Origin: Candidatus Fermentithermobacillaceae bacterium
GTDB lineage: Bacteria > Bacillota > Sulfobacillia > Fermentithermobacillales > Fermentithermobacillaceae
Direction: 5' to 3'
DNA length: 35,783 bases
Assembly: GCA_012512325.1 (NCBI GenBank)
Contig: JAAZEL010000024.1
Coordinates: forward strand, 1-35,783
The first letter of the stretch is position 1. Each line of letters begins with the position of its first letter. The position numbers were made by a program, and so were the translations under genes. Under the pieces are notes generated by a model. That model was given only the letters and a program-made list of their open reading frames with translations. It was not told where the DNA came from and ran no database searches. Shown here in pieces: positions 33,796 through 35,783 of the stretch.

Positions 33796-33829
33796 CGGGG
33801 ACATGCGCCTTGCGCACCTTTCGTCCCGG
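33796..33829 (-). promoter_or_regulatory. Strong hairpin in the leader of the LysM/M23 gene
   Basis: On the minus strand CGGGAC and GTCCCCG arms enclose an inner TGCGC-AAG-GCGCA stem, giving a two-part hairpin about 95 nt before the start codon. Further upstream are ATTGCC...GGCAAT arms (about 33844-33869) and TTCTCCT...AGGAGA arms (about 33871-33888). The leader has about 360 nt and appears highly structured, but it does not match the ydaO, GEMM or other riboswitch signatures I know. Confidence 0.4.
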
Positions 33830-34069
33830 GGTTGCTCTTCAGGATTGCCCTTGTATTGCAAGAGGCAATATTCTCTCCTGAGGAGAAAATTCCTGCCGGG
33901 TAACAATCGGGTAACGTAAGGCATATTATGCAAACCCGTTCACAACGGACACAGCCCATCGGAAACAACAGAGGCCCGCGATGGACATCCCTCCAGCCCA
34001 AAATGGGGGACCTGGCAACGGGCATGGGAATGTCGGCCCGTCGTGATAAGCTCCTAGTATACATAATCG

Positions 34070-34097
34070 ATTATAAAGGATGGACTTGGGTTATCAA
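34070..34097 (-). promoter_or_regulatory. Sigma-A promoter of the LysM/M23 gene with overlapping palindrome
   Basis: On the minus strand TTGATA (34092-34097), a 16-nt spacer and TATAAT (34070-34075) form a promoter with a start near 34063. A perfect 12-bp palindrome, ATAATCGATTAT (34063-34074), covers the -10 and the start point and could be an operator. The resulting leader to 33703 is about 360 nt. Confidence 0.55.
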
Positions 34098-34212
34098 TCC
34101 TTTTCCGCCATTTCATTTCCTCTGTTGGTTTGGATATCCTGCAAGCTCCCTGACGGTAATTAATGCCATGGGAAGCTCGTTATTATAATTCCCCCGGACA
34201 GGTAAATATTAT

Positions 34213-35037
34213 ATGTCCAGGAGAGTGTTGCCACTCATGAGGCATAGGCAAAGCTACGAGGCGGTCTACATGTTTAGGGTGAGAAGGCCTGGGCGGCCGC
34301 TCTTGTTGCTTTTGGCGCTCTTCTGCATGGCTGCAGGCATGAGCGCCGGAGCGTATTCTCAATTGGGCAGGGCTTCTTCCGGTTACGGAACCGAATGGCG
34401 CCGCGGGCCCCGTCCCACCGGAGCGGCTTGGACCGGGCATGAGGGTTCCGGTGAACTGACTGCCGAACCGGCTGCCCTGGAAGTGACCTTCATGCTCCCC
34501 GATCCTGGGCCCGGTCCCGATTCCGATCCCGGGCAGGGTCTCAGTGTCGATTCCGATGTCAGGTCTCTTTCACCCGACCCAGGTTCAGCCGATGACCTTC
34601 CGGCATATCAGGCTGCCAGCCGTACCAGGATGGATGAATCCGAGTCGAGAGGGGTTTCATTTGTTTGGCCTGTGGAAGGCAAAGTCACTGATGCCTTTGG
34701 ATGGAGGACGCATCCCATCACAGGAAAGAGCCAGTTCCACAAAGGAATTGACATCGCAGCCCCTACAGGTACCCCCGTTAGGGCTGTTGCCGCCGGGACT
34801 GTGGAATTCACCGGGTGGTCAGAGGGTTACGGAAGGATTGTCATCATAAGCCACGGGGAAGAATGCCGTACCAAGTACGGGCACCTTTCCGGCTATGCGG
34901 TGTCCTCCGGGCAGAAAGTTGCCAGAGGTGAAATCATTGGCTACGTTGGAGAATCGGGAAATGCCATCGGCCCTCATTGCCATTTCGAAGTGGAGATAGG
35001 GGGCAGCGCCGTAGACCCCAAGGATTACTTGCCTTAA
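34213..35037 (+). CDS. Exported M23-family peptidoglycan endopeptidase
   Basis: A 274-residue product with an N-terminal hydrophobic segment (about 29-47), a Pro/Asp/Gly-rich linker with PGPGPDSDPG-type repeats, and a C-terminal M23 domain (about 150-274). Zinc ligands are in HKGIDIAAP and HCHFEVEI. The start is uncertain. The ATG at 34213 has no clear ribosome binding site. The ATG at 34237 has AGGAGAG about 11 nt upstream. The ATG at 34270 has GAGG 8 nt upstream and begins directly with a signal-like MFRVRRPGRPLLLLLALF. It is divergent from the LysM/M23 gene, sharing a 509-nt intergenic region, with a TATAAT at 34184-34189 but no good -35. Confidence 0.9.
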   Translation: MSRRVLPLMRHRQSYEAVYMFRVRRPGRPLLLLLALFCMAAGMSAGAYSQLGRASSGYGTEWRRGPRPTGAAWTGHEGSGELTAEPAALEVTFMLPDPGPGPDSDPGQGLSVDSDVRSLSPDPGSADDLPAYQAASRTRMDESESRGVSFVWPVEGKVTDAFGWRTHPITGKSQFHKGIDIAAPTGTPVRAVAAGTVEFTGWSEGYGRIVIISHGEECRTKYGHLSGYAVSSGQKVARGEIIGYVGESGNAIGPHCHFEVEIGGSAVDPKDYLP

Positions 35038-35091
35038 GGCCCTTCGGGATCAGATCTTCCGGGTCCGATAAGGTACGTCAGATAAGATACA

Positions 35092-35352
35092 TCAGATTAG
35101 ATACTTGACTGCAAGGATCAGGACCGCTCCCGGGATGCCCAGGATACCTACGGTAAGGGCGGTCACCGGGTTGAGGCCGATGTGAAATCCGAAAGAACCT
35201 CCGATTATGTTTGCCGCCCATATCCCGAAAAACGCCACAAGGGATCTGAGGGCCACTGTGCCCAGATGCTTGAGCCTGCCGGCCAGAAGTCTGAGGATGA
35301 CAAACAGTGTCAATACGGCCAAGCCTACACCCAAGGCTAAGTTGAGATCCAC
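35092..35352 (-). CDS. bofA: BofA-like pro-sigma-K processing inhibitor
   Basis: Small integral membrane protein of the family that holds the SpoIVFB protease inactive in the mother cell during sporulation. The 86-residue product has two or three hydrophobic segments and the family pattern in the C-terminal half (GFHIGLNPVTALTVGILGIPGA). I chose the GTG at 35352 because GGGAGG lies 8 nt upstream and the length then equals the usual 85-90 residues; the open frame extends to 35430 without such support. It follows a YaaL-like gene, the arrangement known downstream of recR in Bacillota. It implies an endospore former. Confidence 0.88.
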   Translation of the reverse strand: MDLNLALGVGLAVLTLFVILRLLAGRLKHLGTVALRSLVAFFGIWAANIIGGSFGFHIGLNPVTALTVGILGIPGAVLILAVKYLI

Positions 35353-35433
35353 GGCAAATCCCTCCCGGAAATGCTTATGAACCTCAGGAGGATTATATGA
35401 TGGATTTCCGGGAAATCGGCTTGCCGGCAAGGC

Positions 35434-35682
35434 TCACCGTGACATGCTCTGGTCGGTCTCCTCGGTGTGCTCCCGGAGTTTTCTGAGGTAATAGGAGTAT
35501 TTCTTCCTTGCGGCTTCCATGAGGAAGATGGCCTCGTCAACCCTGTCCGCTTCCGTGGCTTCCCTGAAACACGACACGGCCACATCGTAATCCTTCTGGG
35601 CCTGCCTAAGGGCTCTCAGCAATTGGGCCGTTTCGGTGTCCTGAGCCCCTTGCTTCCTCGAGAACAAGTCAAACAGTTGCAT
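35434..35682 (-). CDS. YaaL-like protein (DUF2508)
   Basis: Small, highly charged, probably helical protein of unknown function that typically lies between recR and bofA in Bacillota. The product (82 residues from the ATG at 35682, opening MQLFDLFSRKQG) has a DYDVAVSCFREATEADRVDEAI-like helical region and a KYSYYLRKLRE segment. A TTG at 35706 would add eight residues, but its ribosome binding site is poor; the ATG at 35682 has a G-rich stretch upstream. The upstream 77 nt to the window edge hold a purine-rich GGAGGAGGAAGG stretch and a 6-bp hairpin, but no end of recR is recognisable. Confidence 0.8.
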   Translation of the reverse strand: MQLFDLFSRKQGAQDTETAQLLRALRQAQKDYDVAVSCFREATEADRVDEAIFLMEAARKKYSYYLRKLREHTEETDQSMSR

Positions 35683-35783
35683 CCGCCTGGTCGCCCCCAC
35701 ATTCAAATGTTATATATGGTTTTATCCTTCCTCCTCCTCCCTTAATGGGGGAGGGACAAAAAGTGGAAAGATGAGGTGATGAA

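Overview
The window looks like chromosome of an anaerobic, amino-acid-fermenting, endospore-forming Bacillota bacterium with fairly high GC. The evidence is a delta subunit of RNA polymerase next to pyrG, a BofA-like sigma-K checkpoint protein next to a YaaL-like protein, many strong GGAGG ribosome binding sites, frequent GTG and TTG starts, and a lysine-fermentation cluster. I cannot name a genus. No phage, CRISPR array, tRNA, rRNA or intact insertion sequence is visible.

Left part (1-13009, minus strand). Reading in the direction of transcription from a sigma-54 promoter at 13167-13183, the genes are kdd, kamA, kamB, kamC, kamD and kamE, then rpoE (delta), pyrG and a PhzF-family isomerase. 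KamA makes L-beta-lysine. KamDE (B12 and PLP) makes 3,5-diaminohexanoate. KamB and KamC are the probable reactivase for KamDE. Kdd oxidises the product. The later enzymes Kce and Kal are not in the window. A secreted protein starts at the extreme left edge behind a leader of about 340 nt. Divergent from kdd is a PAS/AAA+/Fis-type sigma-54 activator (13753-15150, plus strand), the obvious candidate regulator of the lysine operon.

Middle (15151-24541). Between the convergent activator and argS lies 1.1 kb without a gene. It holds the most unusual structure here: 15 consecutive degenerate units with lengths 41,32,32,42,32,32,41,32,32,42,32,32,41,32,32. Each has the same dyad-like core, so successive cores fall close to whole helical turns and the higher-order period is 105-106 bp. 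Next come a probable speE-speB-argS operon (minus strand), a class A penicillin-binding protein (plus) and a membrane-anchored HtrA protease (minus).

Right part (24542-35783). A five-gene oligopeptide/dipeptide ABC transporter (minus) is followed by murA, a LysM/G5/M23 cell-wall endopeptidase (minus) behind a structured leader, a second exported M23 endopeptidase (plus), bofA and yaaL (minus).

A recurring theme is that intergenic DNA carries degenerate short tandem repeats of a different unit in each place (11, 12, 13, 14, 15, 16, 20, 22, 32/41 and 53 bp). One low-complexity expansion also lies inside kamC. All positions and repeat counts were read by hand. Family names come from motif recognition, not database searches.
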